Source: Kutzneria sp. 744 | GTDB taxonomy: Bacteria; Actinomycetota; Actinomycetes; Mycobacteriales; Pseudonocardiaceae | Length of the DNA: 64,000 bases | Direction of reading: 5' to 3' | Assembly (NCBI RefSeq): GCF_000568255.1 | Contig: NZ_KK037166.1 | Coordinates: 1,609,881 to 1,673,880, forward strand | Shown: positions 43,320 to 51,525 of the stretch, piece after piece | Layout of the letters: each line of letters begins with the position of its first letter | How positions within the stretch are numbered: position 1 is the first letter of the stretch | Position numbers and translations under genes: made by a program | The notes under the pieces: generated by a model | What the model was told of the DNA's origin: nothing | What the model saw: only the letters and a program-made list of their open reading frames with translations | The model's database searches: none

Positions 43320-44074
43320 TGCTGCTCACCGGCAAGCGGCTCGTGATCACCGGGGTCATCACCGAGTCGTCCATCGCGTTCCACACCGCCCGGGTCGCCC
43401 AGTCGCAGGGGGCCGAGGTCCTGCTCACCGGCTTCGGCCGGCTGTCCCTGGTCCGCCGGCTGGCCGACCGTCTGCCCAAGCCCGCGCCGGTCGTCGAGCT
43501 GGACGTGACATCCGCCTCGGACCTGGCGTCGCTGTCCGAGCGGGTCGCCGAGCACATGCCGGCCGTGGACGGGGTCGTGCACTCCATCGCCAACGCCCCC
43601 GCCTCGTGCTTCGGCGACTTCATGGCCACGCCGTGGGAGGACGTCGCCTCGGCCGTGCACGTGTCGGCCTTTTCCTTCAAGGCCTTGGCCGGTGCCGTTG
43701 CCCCGCTCTTGACGCCCGGGGCTTCGTTGGTGGGCCTCGACTACGACGCCCGTGTGGCGTGGCCCGACTACGACTGGATGGGCGTGGCCAAGGCTGCGCT
43801 GGAGTCCGTCACCCGTTACGTGGCAAGGGAACTCGGCCCGCATGGGGTCCGGGCCAACCTCGTCGCGGCCGGGCCGTTGCGCACGATGGCCGCCCGGTCC
43901 ATCCCCGGCTTCGCCGACATCGGCGAGACGTGGAACGCCCGGGCTCCCCTGGGCTGGGACGCCGACAACGCCGAGCCGGTGGCCCGCACGGTCTGCGCCC
44001 TCCTGTCCGACTGGCTCCCGGCCACAACAGGCTCGATCGTCTACGCCGACGGCGGCGTGCACATCATCGGCTGA
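43319..44074 (+). CDS. InhA/FabI-like enoyl-ACP reductase
   Basis: A 251-residue SDR closely resembling mycobacterial InhA: GKRLVITGVITESSIAFHTARVAQ near the N-terminus, VHSIANAP, and the late VCALLSDWLPATTGSIVYADGG. The active site YDWMGVAKAALE keeps the Tyr-(x6)-Lys spacing of FabI enzymes. It reduces enoyl-ACP with NADH. It overlaps the ketosynthase stop (TGATG) and ends the operon before a strong terminator. A dedicated copy beside a ketosynthase suggests acyl-chain building; a resistance duplicate is possible. Confidence 0.92.
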   Translation: MLLTGKRLVITGVITESSIAFHTARVAQSQGAEVLLTGFGRLSLVRRLADRLPKPAPVVELDVTSASDLASLSERVAEHMPAVDGVVHSIANAPASCFGDFMATPWEDVASAVHVSAFSFKALAGAVAPLLTPGASLVGLDYDARVAWPDYDWMGVAKAALESVTRYVARELGPHGVRANLVAAGPLRTMAARSIPGFADIGETWNARAPLGWDADNAEPVARTVCALLSDWLPATTGSIVYADGGVHIIG

Positions 44075-44085
44075 CTTTGAGTTGG

Positions 44086-44128
44086 GAAGGGGGCTTTCCC
44101 ACACTCGGAGTGCGGGAAAGCCCCCTTC
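44086..44128. terminator. strong bidirectional terminator
   Basis: Perfect 15-bp arms GAAGGGGGCTTTCCC (44086-44100) and GGGAAAGCCCCCTTC (44114-44128) with a 13-base loop, between the convergent enoyl reductase and oxidoreductase genes. It marks the right edge of the lanthipeptide operon. Confidence 0.95.
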
Positions 44129-44134
44129 ACAGCT

Positions 44135-44974
44135 TCAGGGGTGTAGGCGGGTGCCCATTTTGGCTAGGAAGGCCAGGGCCGTGTCCTCGTCCTTGTCGGG
44201 GACGCCGATGATGATCTCGTCGACTCCCAGGGCGGAGAGGTGCTCGATACGGTCGGGGGTGGCGCGGTCCAGGGCGGCGATGTAGGGCTTGCCGGGGCGG
44301 GAGGCCTTGGACCAGCGTTCCAGGAGCAGGCGCACAGCGGCGTCGACGTCGGTCTCGCCGGGCGTGGTGATCCAGCCGTCGGCGTGGGCGGCGATCCAGT
44401 CGAAGGTGCGCTCGGTGCCGCCGGCCCCAATCAGCAGCGGCAGGTGGGACTGGACAGGCTTGGGGTAGGCCCAGCTGTCGCCGAACGACACGAACTTCCC
44501 TTGGTACGCAGCGACGTCAGAGGTCCACAAGGCCCGCATGGCCTCGATGTACTCGCGCAGCGCGGTGTAGCGGAAGCGGCCGGGGATGCCGTGGTCGGCC
44601 AGTTCGTCGGTGTTCCAGCCGAAGCCGGCGCCGAGCGTGACGCGGCCGTCGGACAGGTAGTCCAGGGTCGCGATAGCCTTGGCCAGGGTGATCGGATCGG
44701 ACTCCACCGGCAGCGCAACCGCCGTGGCCAGGCGGATCCGCGACGTCACGGCGGCGGCCGCACCGAGGGAGACCCAGGGGTCCAGGGTGCGCAGGTAGCG
44801 GTCGTCGGGGAGCTCGGCGCCGCCGGTGCGGGGATGGGCGGCGTCGCGGCGTACGGGGATGTGGGTGTGCTCGGGGACGTAGAAGGAGTGGAAGCCGGCG
44901 TCCTCGGCGGCGCGGGCGCACGTCGCCGGACGGATGCCCCGGTCGCTGCTGAATAGCACGACGCCGAACCTCAT
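44135..44974 (-). CDS. LLM-class F420-dependent oxidoreductase
   Basis: A 279-residue luciferase-like (TIM-barrel) oxidoreductase of the probable-F420 subfamily. Typical segments are FYVPEHTHIP, DPWVSLGAAAAVTSRIRLATAV, LDYLSDGRVTLGAGFGWN and PLLIGAGG. The ATG has GAGGTGG three bases upstream. A 20-bp palindrome like a KstR operator lies 13 bases upstream of the start. The substrate is unknown; if the operator is real, it may belong to steroid or lipid breakdown. Confidence 0.9.
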   Translation of the reverse strand: MRFGVVLFSSDRGIRPATCARAAEDAGFHSFYVPEHTHIPVRRDAAHPRTGGAELPDDRYLRTLDPWVSLGAAAAVTSRIRLATAVALPVESDPITLAKAIATLDYLSDGRVTLGAGFGWNTDELADHGIPGRFRYTALREYIEAMRALWTSDVAAYQGKFVSFGDSWAYPKPVQSHLPLLIGAGGTERTFDWIAAHADGWITTPGETDVDAAVRLLLERWSKASRPGKPYIAALDRATPDRIEHLSALGVDEIIIGVPDKDEDTALAFLAKMGTRLHP

Positions 44975-44986
44975 AGCCACCTCACA

Positions 44987-45006
44987 AACTAGAACGCGTT
45001 CTAGTT
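44987..45006. promoter_or_regulatory. 20-bp perfect palindrome, KstR-like TetR operator
   Basis: AACTAGAACGCGTTCTAGTT is a perfect 20-bp palindrome containing the TNNAACNNGTTNNA core described for the steroid-catabolism repressor KstR in mycobacteria. It sits in the 5' region of the F420-type oxidoreductase gene, where bound repressor would block transcription. Confidence 0.8.
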
Positions 45007-45015
45007 GGCACGGTA

Positions 45016-45660
45016 TCAGCGCAGGGCGATCGCCGTCACTACGAAACCGTCCCGCACCAGGTAGCGGCCCTCGAAGCCGGTCAACGGCACCCCACAGACC
45101 AGGGGTGGCTCGACCCGCAGCTCGACCGAGAACCGGTTCTCGTCCGGGTGGAAGGTCAGGCGCGCGTCGCCAAAACCGAGCCATCGCTCGGTCAGCGGGA
45201 ACCACGCCTTGTACACGCTCTCCTTGGCGCTGAACAGGATGCGGCCCCAGAACAGATCGCCGGGCAGCGCGGCCAGCATCTCCCGCTCCTCGGGCAAGGT
45301 GACAACGCCGAGAACGCCGTCGGGCAGCTCGTCGTGGATCTCGGCGTCGATGCCGACGGTCAGCATCTCGTCGGCCCGGGCGACGGCGGCGGCGTAGTAG
45401 CCCCGGGTGTGGGTGATGCTGCCGACGATGCCGGCCGGCCACAGCGGCTGCCGCTTGGGGCCGCGCAGGATCGGCACCTCGGGCACACCGAGCTTGCCCA
45501 GGGCCCGCCGGGCGCAGGTGCGCGCGATGGTGAACTCCCGGACCCGCTTCTCCACGGCCCGGGCGACGTCCGGCTCCTCCTCGGGCAGCAGCCGGGCGTC
45601 GGGGTCGTCGCCGAGCACGTCGGCCGACACGACCTCGGCGGGCAGCAGGTCCTCGATCAC
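45016..45660 (-). CDS. Sfp/EntD-type 4'-phosphopantetheinyl transferase
   Basis: A protein of about 214 residues that attaches phosphopantetheine to carrier proteins. It shows VGIDAEIHDELP (magnesium site), FSAKESVYKAWFP (catalytic segment) and the EntD-like REFTIARTCARRAL and VGSITHTRGYYAAAV regions. The GTG at 45660 fits the family N-terminus (VIEDLLPAEVV); an upstream ATG at 45711 gives a 17-residue extension without a better ribosome-binding site. It can activate the five PCP domains of the siderophore NRPS; whether it is dedicated to that role is unknown. Confidence 0.93.
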   Translation of the reverse strand: MIEDLLPAEVVSADVLGDDPDARLLPEEEPDVARAVEKRVREFTIARTCARRALGKLGVPEVPILRGPKRQPLWPAGIVGSITHTRGYYAAAVARADEMLTVGIDAEIHDELPDGVLGVVTLPEEREMLAALPGDLFWGRILFSAKESVYKAWFPLTERWLGFGDARLTFHPDENRFSVELRVEPPLVCGVPLTGFEGRYLVRDGFVVTAIALR

Positions 45661-45815
45661 TGCACGGACGTTACCGGTCCGGCCGGGGACGCCCCGCACC
45701 TCGACGACCATGTCGAAGCCGGGCGAGCACCGGCTACGGCGAACGGACCTAGCGCGACGGTCGAACGGTCCCGCATGATCTGCACGGCTGCCACCACCTT
45801 CACTGGAGCAGCCCT

Positions 45816-47381
45816 ATGTCGTCACGACGCCTAACCCTGCTGGTCGTCGCCGCCCTGGCCTTGCTGGCCGCGCCGGCCACTGCGGCCACTCCCGGCGCCG
45901 TCAGCGCCGACTTCGCCCAGACCTCCGCCTGGGGCGGTGGATACCAGGGCCAGTACACCGTCACCAACCAGAGCAATCACGGCATCAGCAGCTGGAAGGT
46001 GGAGTTCGACCTGCCGGCCGGCACCACCGTGTCGTCGTCCTGGGACGCCACGGAAACCGTCAGCAACAACCACTACACGTTCACCAACAAGAGCTACAAC
46101 GGCACGGTGGCGGCCGGGGCGACGGCGGCGTTCGGCTTCGTCGCCAGCGGATCGGCGCTGCCGGGCAACTGCCTGCTGAACGGGGCGACCTGCGCCGGGG
46201 TGGTGGACACGACGCCGCCGTCCGCGCCGAGCAATCTGAAGGCCGGCACCATCACCACCACGGGCGTCGCGCTGAGCTGGTCGGGGTCGACGGACAACAT
46301 CAGCGTCACCGGCTACGACGTCTACAAGGGGTCGACCAAGGCGCTGACCATCGCCGGCACCTCGGCCACGGTCACCGGCCTGGCGCCGTCCACTGCGTAC
46401 ACGTTCACGGTCAAGGCGCACGACCTGGCCGGCAACCAGTCGGCGGCTTCCAACGCCATCACCGTTACGACGGCCGCCGGCTCGGGCAGCGGCAGCACGT
46501 GGCCGCTGAAGGTGGCGCCGTACGTGGACATGGGCTCGTGGCCGACGCCGGTGCTGACCGACACCGCCAACGCCTCCGGGCTGCAGAACTTCACCCTGGC
46601 CTTCGTCACCGGCAACGGCTGCAAGGCGAGCTGGTTCAACGCCTACGACCCGACCACCGGCTGGGACCGGGCCGACATCGACGCGCTGCGGGCCCAGGGC
46701 GGCGACGTGACGATCTCCTTCGGCGGCGAGGCCGGCACCGAACTCGCGGGCTCGTGCACCGACCAGACGGCGATTCAGCAGCAATACCAGGCCATCATCA
46801 CCGCGTACGCCACGAGCCGGCTCGATTTCGACATCGAGGGCGCCGCGGTCGTCGACCACACTTCCGTCGACCGGCGCAATGCGGTGCTGGCGAAGTTGCA
46901 GGCGGCGAATCCGGGCCTCCAGGTCTCGTACACGCTGCCGGTGATGCCTTACGGGCTCACTTCGGACGGCACATACATCGTGCAGTCGGCGGTGAACCAC
47001 GGCGTGGACGTCAGCCTGGTGAATGTGATGGCCATGGATTACGGCCAGCACGACGGCATCGACATGGGCCTGAAGGCGCAGCAGGCGGCGCAGGCCACGC
47101 ATGACCAGCTGAAGGCCATTTACCCGGCGAAGACCGATTCCCAGCTGTGGGGCATGGTCGGTGTGACGCCGATGCTCGGCGTCAACGACGACGCCAGCAC
47201 GTTCTCGCTGGCCAATGCCTCGGCGCTGGCCACCTACGCCAACGGCAAGCACCTGGGCGAGCTGGGTTTCTGGGAGGTCACCCGTGACCGCAACGCGTGC
47301 AACGGCAGCCTGACCAACTGCACCAATGTGACGCAGCAGCCGTACGACTTCAGCCGGCGATTCGAGGCTTTCACCGGCTGA
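45816..47381 (+). CDS. secreted GH18 chitinase with CBM2 and fibronectin III domains
   Basis: A 521-residue secreted protein: signal peptide (residues 1-23, ending ATAA), cellulose/chitin-binding CBM2 domain (about 25-130, GYQGQYTVTN start and paired cysteines CLLNGATC), fibronectin III domain (about 135-220) and GH18 catalytic domain (about 230-521). The catalytic DxDxE motif is LDFDIEG. The layout is that of actinobacterial extracellular chitinases. The promoter lies in the 155-base divergent gap with the phosphopantetheinyl transferase. Confidence 0.93.
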   Translation: MSSRRLTLLVVAALALLAAPATAATPGAVSADFAQTSAWGGGYQGQYTVTNQSNHGISSWKVEFDLPAGTTVSSSWDATETVSNNHYTFTNKSYNGTVAAGATAAFGFVASGSALPGNCLLNGATCAGVVDTTPPSAPSNLKAGTITTTGVALSWSGSTDNISVTGYDVYKGSTKALTIAGTSATVTGLAPSTAYTFTVKAHDLAGNQSAASNAITVTTAAGSGSGSTWPLKVAPYVDMGSWPTPVLTDTANASGLQNFTLAFVTGNGCKASWFNAYDPTTGWDRADIDALRAQGGDVTISFGGEAGTELAGSCTDQTAIQQQYQAIITAYATSRLDFDIEGAAVVDHTSVDRRNAVLAKLQAANPGLQVSYTLPVMPYGLTSDGTYIVQSAVNHGVDVSLVNVMAMDYGQHDGIDMGLKAQQAAQATHDQLKAIYPAKTDSQLWGMVGVTPMLGVNDDASTFSLANASALATYANGKHLGELGFWEVTRDRNACNGSLTNCTNVTQQPYDFSRRFEAFTG

Positions 47382-47402
47382 TGTCGAGGCGGCGGCCCCC
47401 GA

Positions 47403-48934
47403 TCAGCTCTTGCGGGGGTCGCCGTCGATACGCAACTGGCCGGCCACCCGGATGACCCGGATCTGCTTGTGCTGGGTGACGTTGCTGCCGTCCGTGCCGA
47501 TGAAGGTGACGTCGACCGGCACCGAGACCGAGCCGTCGGGATTGTCGGACACACCGAAAGCGCCGTTTCCGTAGACCTGGCTGAATCCGGCCCAGTACTG
47601 GTTGTAGGCGTTCTGGTCGTTGTTGAACAGCGCCTGGATGTTGGTCGACAGCGAACCCCACCCGGCGGTCGGATTCGGGGTGTTGTAGTAGTTGATCACC
47701 AAGGTGCCGGCCTGGCCCTTGTCGATCGGCGGGCCGCCGGGATCGTTGGTGGCCTGGGCCGGGTCGTCGTCGTGGTGGTCGTGGTCGTGGTCGTCGAGGC
47801 GCCGGTCGTGCTGCTCGGCGCCGGCGCGGACGAGGTCTGCTGCGTCCCGGTGTTGGCCGGCGGCGGGACCTGGCCCGCGGTCGTCGTCGGCTTCAGCGAG
47901 GTCGTCGGCGGGGTGCCGCCGTTGCCGTTGCCGTTCAGGGCCGCGATCACGATCAGGCCGGTGGCGATCACCACCACCGCCACGACCAGCCCGATGATGA
48001 TCGTCCGCCGCGACGCCGGCTTGTCCGGCGCCGGCGGCTGGCGCACGTCCTGCTTGGTCGTCTGCTCCGGCAGCGTCGCGGTGGCCAGGAACAACGCCGG
48101 CGGCTCGGCCTCGCCTTCGGCGGCCAACACGGCGGTCCTCGCGGTCGGCGTCCAGGTCATCGAGCGGCCGGCGCCGACCTCGGTCAGCGCGTCCGCGGCC
48201 TCCCGCATGGTCGGCCGGGCCTCGGGCTCGGCGTCCAGCATGCCCATCAGCAGCGTCGTGACGGAGCCGGCCTGCTTGGGCGGCGGCACCTTGCCCGTCG
48301 CGACGGCGTGCAGCAGGGCGAGCGGGTTCTGGCTGGTGCCGAACGGCGGCCGGCCCTCGACCGCGTTGTACAAGGTCGCGCCGAGCGAGAACACGTCCGC
48401 CGCCGGGCTCGGGTCGTGGCCGCGGGCCACCTCGGGCGCCAGGTACGCGGGCGTTCCGGCCGAGATCCCGGTCTGTGTGACAGTGACGTCGCCGACGGCG
48501 CGGGAGATGCCGAAGTCGGTGATCTTGGCGGTGCCGTTCTCCGTGAGCAGGATGTTGGCCGGCTTCACGTCCCGGTGCACGATGCCGGCCGCGTGCGCCG
48601 CGGACAGCGCCGAGGCCACCTGCGCGCAGATCTTGGCCGCCTCCTCGGGCGAGAGCGTGCCGCGCTCGGCCAGCACCGAGGACAGGCTGCGGGACGGCAG
48701 GAACTCCATCACCAGGCACGGCTCGCCGTCGTTCTCGGCGACGTCGAACACCGTGATCGCGTTGGGATGCTGCAGTCGGGCGGCGATCCGGGCCTCGCGC
48801 ATGGCCCGCCGCCGCGCCTCGTCCGTCTCCTGCTCGGACAGGCCGGGCTGCAGCACGAGCTGCTTGATCGCGACCAGCCGCTCGAGACGCTCGTCCCTGG
48901 CCTGCCACACGACGCCCATGGCGCCGCTGCCCAC
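47403..48934 (-). CDS. membrane Ser/Thr protein kinase, Pkn type (one frameshift, start uncertain)
   Basis: A PknB-like kinase of about 510 residues: glycine loop GSGAMGVVW, VAIKQ lysine, HRDVKPANILL, DFGISR and the APE region, then one transmembrane helix (TIIIGLVVAVVVIATGLIVIAAL region, about residues 290-312), a Thr-rich linker and an extracellular domain. Within the ACG repeats near 47763-47790 one base is missing: restoring it links the Thr-rich linker to DPAQATNDPGG and the end at 47403, giving 511 codons. The GTG at 48934 cuts into the kinase fold; homologous residues (LIGGHYRLVER) continue upstream to an in-frame CTG at 48967, and an in-frame stop lies above, so the true start may be a rare codon or reflect another sequence error. 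Confidence 0.85.
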
Positions 48935-49124
48935 CCGTTCGACCAGCCGGTAGTGCCCGCCGATCAGCTGCCCCGTGTCGATGACCGATTACTCCTCGTG
49001 AACACCCTCACCCGCACGTCCCTCGATGGGTCACACAATAGCGACCTTGTATTACTACGGGCAGTAGGTGTTGGCCACACCTGACCCGGGTCCACTATGG
49101 ACGTGCGACGGTACGTTGACCAGC

Positions 49125-49859
49125 ATGAGGACAGCAATTGTGACCGGCGCGGGCGCCGGCATCGGGGCGGCCACGGCGGTGGCCCTGCTGGACGCCGGCT
49201 ACCACGTGGCGCTGGCCGGGCGGCGCGAGCAGACGCTGCGGGAGACCGCCGGCGACCGGGAGAACGCCCTGGTCGTGCCGTGTGACGTGGCGGTCGAGGA
49301 ACAGGTCGAGGCCCTGTTCGAGACCGTGGAGAGCACGTGGGGCCGGCTCGACCTTCTGGTCAACAATGCCGGCACGAACGGCCGGGCCGCGCCCGTCGAG
49401 GACATGTCGGCCGAGATGTGGTCGAAGGTGATCGGCACCAACCTCACCGGTTCCTTCCTCTGCGCCCGTGCCGCCTTCCGGGTGATGAAGCGCCAGCGGC
49501 CGCGTGGCGGCCGGATCATCAACAACGGCTCGCTGTCCGCGCACGTGCCGAGGCCCAACTCGGTGGCCTACACCGCGAGCAAGCACGCCGTGACCGGACT
49601 GACCCGCGTGCTGTCGCTGGAGGGCCGCCAGCACGACATCGCGTGCGGCCAGATCGACGTCGGCAACGCCGAGACGGCGATGACCGCCCGAATGGCCGAC
49701 GGTGCGCCCCAGGCGGACGGCTCCATTCGCCCGGAACCGCGTATGGACGTCTCCGCGGTGTCCGACGCGGTGCTCTACATGGCGGGCCTACCCTTGAGCG
49801 CCAATGTGCAGTTCATGACCGTCATGGCCACATCGATGCCATTCATCGGGCGCGGCTGA
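49125..49859 (+). CDS. short-chain dehydrogenase/reductase
   Basis: A 244-residue classical SDR with cofactor site [12 protein letters not shown], catalytic Ser in NGSLS and Tyr-Lys in YTASK. An Arg-Arg after the second beta strand (AGRRE) suggests NADP preference. It stands alone, divergent from the kinase. Substrate is unknown. Confidence 0.9.
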   Translation: MRTAIVTGAGAGIGAATAVALLDAGYHVALAGRREQTLRETAGDRENALVVPCDVAVEEQVEALFETVESTWGRLDLLVNNAGTNGRAAPVEDMSAEMWSKVIGTNLTGSFLCARAAFRVMKRQRPRGGRIINNGSLSAHVPRPNSVAYTASKHAVTGLTRVLSLEGRQHDIACGQIDVGNAETAMTARMADGAPQADGSIRPEPRMDVSAVSDAVLYMAGLPLSANVQFMTVMATSMPFIGRG

Positions 49860-49876
49860 CACAATAAAGGCCGCTC

Positions 49877-49929
49877 ATGGGACGATCCCATCGTGCCCTG
49901 TCAGGACGAAGCTGAATACGACTCAGCTT
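49877..49929. promoter_or_regulatory. two short inverted repeats between SDR and DUF4360 gene
   Basis: ATGGGA-CGA-TCCCAT (49877-49891) and AAGCTGA-ATACGAC-TCAGCTT (49909-49929). The first may end SDR transcription; the second lies just before the conserved DUF4360 upstream block and could be an operator. Confidence 0.45.
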
Positions 49930-49935
49930 GTTACT

Positions 49936-49976
49936 CCGTTCAGTGGGCCACATTTTTCGCATTTGCGGCTACCGTG
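49936..49976 (+). promoter_or_regulatory. conserved upstream block of DUF4360 gene 1
   Basis: CCGTTCAGTGGG (49936-49947) and GCTACCGTG (49968-49976) recur with the same 20-base gap before the second DUF4360 gene. TACCGT fits a minimal -10 element (TAnnnT). Both genes also share TATTGGGAAGGA just before the ATG. Confidence 0.65.
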
Positions 49977-50020
49977 GGTCGCACCCGCCCCCCAGTCGTG
50001 GAGTATTGGGAAGGACACCC

Positions 50021-50656
50021 ATGCTGAAAACGCTGGCCGCAACCGGTGTGGTTTTCTCCCTCTTGCAAACGATCCAGCCGTTTGCGTGGACCACCCCTCC
50101 GCCGCCCGACAAGATTGTCATCGACGTCGCGACGGTCCTCGGCTCCGGGTGCCCGGCCGGCACGGCCGCGGTCGCCGTCGCCCCGGACAACACGGCGTTC
50201 ACCGTGACCTACAGCAGCTACACGGCGCAGGTCGGGGTCGGTGCGCTCCCGACCGACCTGCGTAAGAACTGCCAGCTGAACCTCCGGGTTCACGTGCCGT
50301 CAGGATTCACGTACGCGATCGCAGAGGCCGATTACCGGGGATTCGGCCATCTGGAGAAGGGTGCGACCGGACAGGAGCGCGCCAACTACTACTTCCAGGG
50401 CAACGCGCCGACGGCCTATATCTCGCACAACCTCTCCGGGCCGTTCGACGACGACTGGCAGAACACCGACACCACCGATATCGCCTCCCTGATCTGGGAG
50501 CCGTGCGGCCAGGAGCGGAACTTCAACATTAACACCGAACTCCGGGTTGCCTCCGGAACGTCCAACCCGAAGACGACAACCAGCTTCCTCAGCATGGACT
50601 CAACGGACGTGGGCATTACGACCACTTACCACTTCGCGTGGAAGACCTGCCCCTGA
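50021..50656 (+). CDS. secreted DUF4360 protein 1
   Basis: A 211-residue exported protein of the DUF4360 family. It has an N-terminal signal (MLKTLAATGVVFSLLQTIQ), then SGCPAGTAAVAVAPDN, a KNCQLNLRVHVP segment, FTYAIAEADYRG and a C-terminal Cys pair region (WEPCG, WKTCP), consistent with a disulphide-stabilised beta fold. The ATG follows GGGAAGGA. Function is unknown. A paralogue lies at 59339 with the same upstream layout. Confidence 0.88.
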   Translation: MLKTLAATGVVFSLLQTIQPFAWTTPPPPDKIVIDVATVLGSGCPAGTAAVAVAPDNTAFTVTYSSYTAQVGVGALPTDLRKNCQLNLRVHVPSGFTYAIAEADYRGFGHLEKGATGQERANYYFQGNAPTAYISHNLSGPFDDDWQNTDTTDIASLIWEPCGQERNFNINTELRVASGTSNPKTTTSFLSMDSTDVGITTTYHFAWKTCP

Positions 50657-50669
50657 CGGTCAGGTCAAA

Positions 50670-50706
50670 AGGAAGCCCCGTGCGACGGTGTGGCGCGGGG
50701 CTTCCT
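50670..50706. terminator. terminator after DUF4360 gene 1
   Basis: An 11-bp perfect stem AGGAAGCCCCG/CGGGGCTTCCT around a 15-base loop, 13 bases after the stop codon. Confidence 0.85.
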
Positions 50707-50735
50707 CATGCGCCGGTCGCAACCTGCTTCATGCT

Positions 50736-50760
50736 TGCCCGAGAGAGCGGGACTCGCGGT
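50736..50760 (+). repeat. dispersed intergenic motif, copy 1
   Basis: TGCCCGAGAGAGCGGGACTCGCGGT; near-identical copies lie at 53547-53568 and, inverted, at 62155-62176. All three are outside genes. Confidence 0.7.
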
Positions 50761-50763
50761 GCT

Positions 50764-51399
50764 TCAGACCAGGTCCAGTAGCTCCCGGCAGCGGCGCACG
50801 GCGTCGGCCGCGCCGCTGATGGTCAGCTCCCCCGCCGCCATGGCGTCGTCCGCCGACATCTGGCCGGCGCCCAAGCGCACCAGCGTCACCGCGTCCGCCG
50901 TCGCCACCACCGACGCCGCCCCGGCCCGCCCGGCCGCGGCCTGCACGCGGCCGTCCCGTACCTCGAACCGGAAGACCTCGTCGTCAACGTGGAACTCATA
51001 GTCCTCGTCGATGTCGCCGGCGCGGTCCTCGCGCAGGCGGGTCTCGGCGGCGAGGAAGCCCCAGCGCGGGCGCACGGCGTCCACAGTGGACTTGTCCGGG
51101 GTGAAGCCGAAGCCCCAGCGGGTGAGGTCGAGCACCATGGGCCGCAGCAGCGCGCCGCCCGCGGTGAGCTCGTAGGCGGGGCGGCCGGCGCACTGCTGGA
51201 TGACGCCCTTGTCGACCAGGAACTTCAGCCGGTCGGCCAGCAGGTTGGTGCCCAGCCCCGGCAGGTCGGCCAGCAGATCGCTGTAGCGGCGCGGCCCCAA
51301 CAGGAGCTCACGCACGATCAGCAGGGTCCACCGCTCGCCCAACACGTCCAGCGCGGACGCGAGGCCGCAGTACTGGTGGTAGGCACGCCTGATGTTCAA
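50764..51399 (-). CDS. HxlR-family transcriptional regulator with SCP2-like C-terminal domain
   Basis: The N-terminal winged helix is typical of HxlR (ALDVLGERWTLLIVRELLLGPRRYSDL); residues from about 110 form an SCP2-like sterol-carrier fold. The TTG at 51399 was chosen because GGGGGAGG lies eight bases upstream; GTG at 51408 or a longer form to 51471 are alternatives. It lies between the terminator of the DUF4360 gene and the ROK regulator. The target is unknown. Confidence 0.88.
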   Translation of the reverse strand: MNIRRAYHQYCGLASALDVLGERWTLLIVRELLLGPRRYSDLLADLPGLGTNLLADRLKFLVDKGVIQQCAGRPAYELTAGGALLRPMVLDLTRWGFGFTPDKSTVDAVRPRWGFLAAETRLREDRAGDIDEDYEFHVDDEVFRFEVRDGRVQAAAGRAGAASVVATADAVTLVRLGAGQMSADDAMAAGELTISGAADAVRRCRELLDLV

Positions 51400-51525
51400 G
51401 ATCCTCACCTCCCCCGTGGGATCACCGGCACGAAAGTTTGCTGATACAACCTTATCCTCGGGAACGGTCACGAGAGGCGGAATCGGCGTTTTTCCGGGTC
51501 TCGGTCCAAGAGCCGACGTGGCCGG

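Noticed and set aside
45016-47381. Chitinase and phosphopantetheinyl transferase as part of the lanthipeptide locus
   Set aside because: A strong bidirectional terminator at 44086-44128 and strand changes separate them from the operon.
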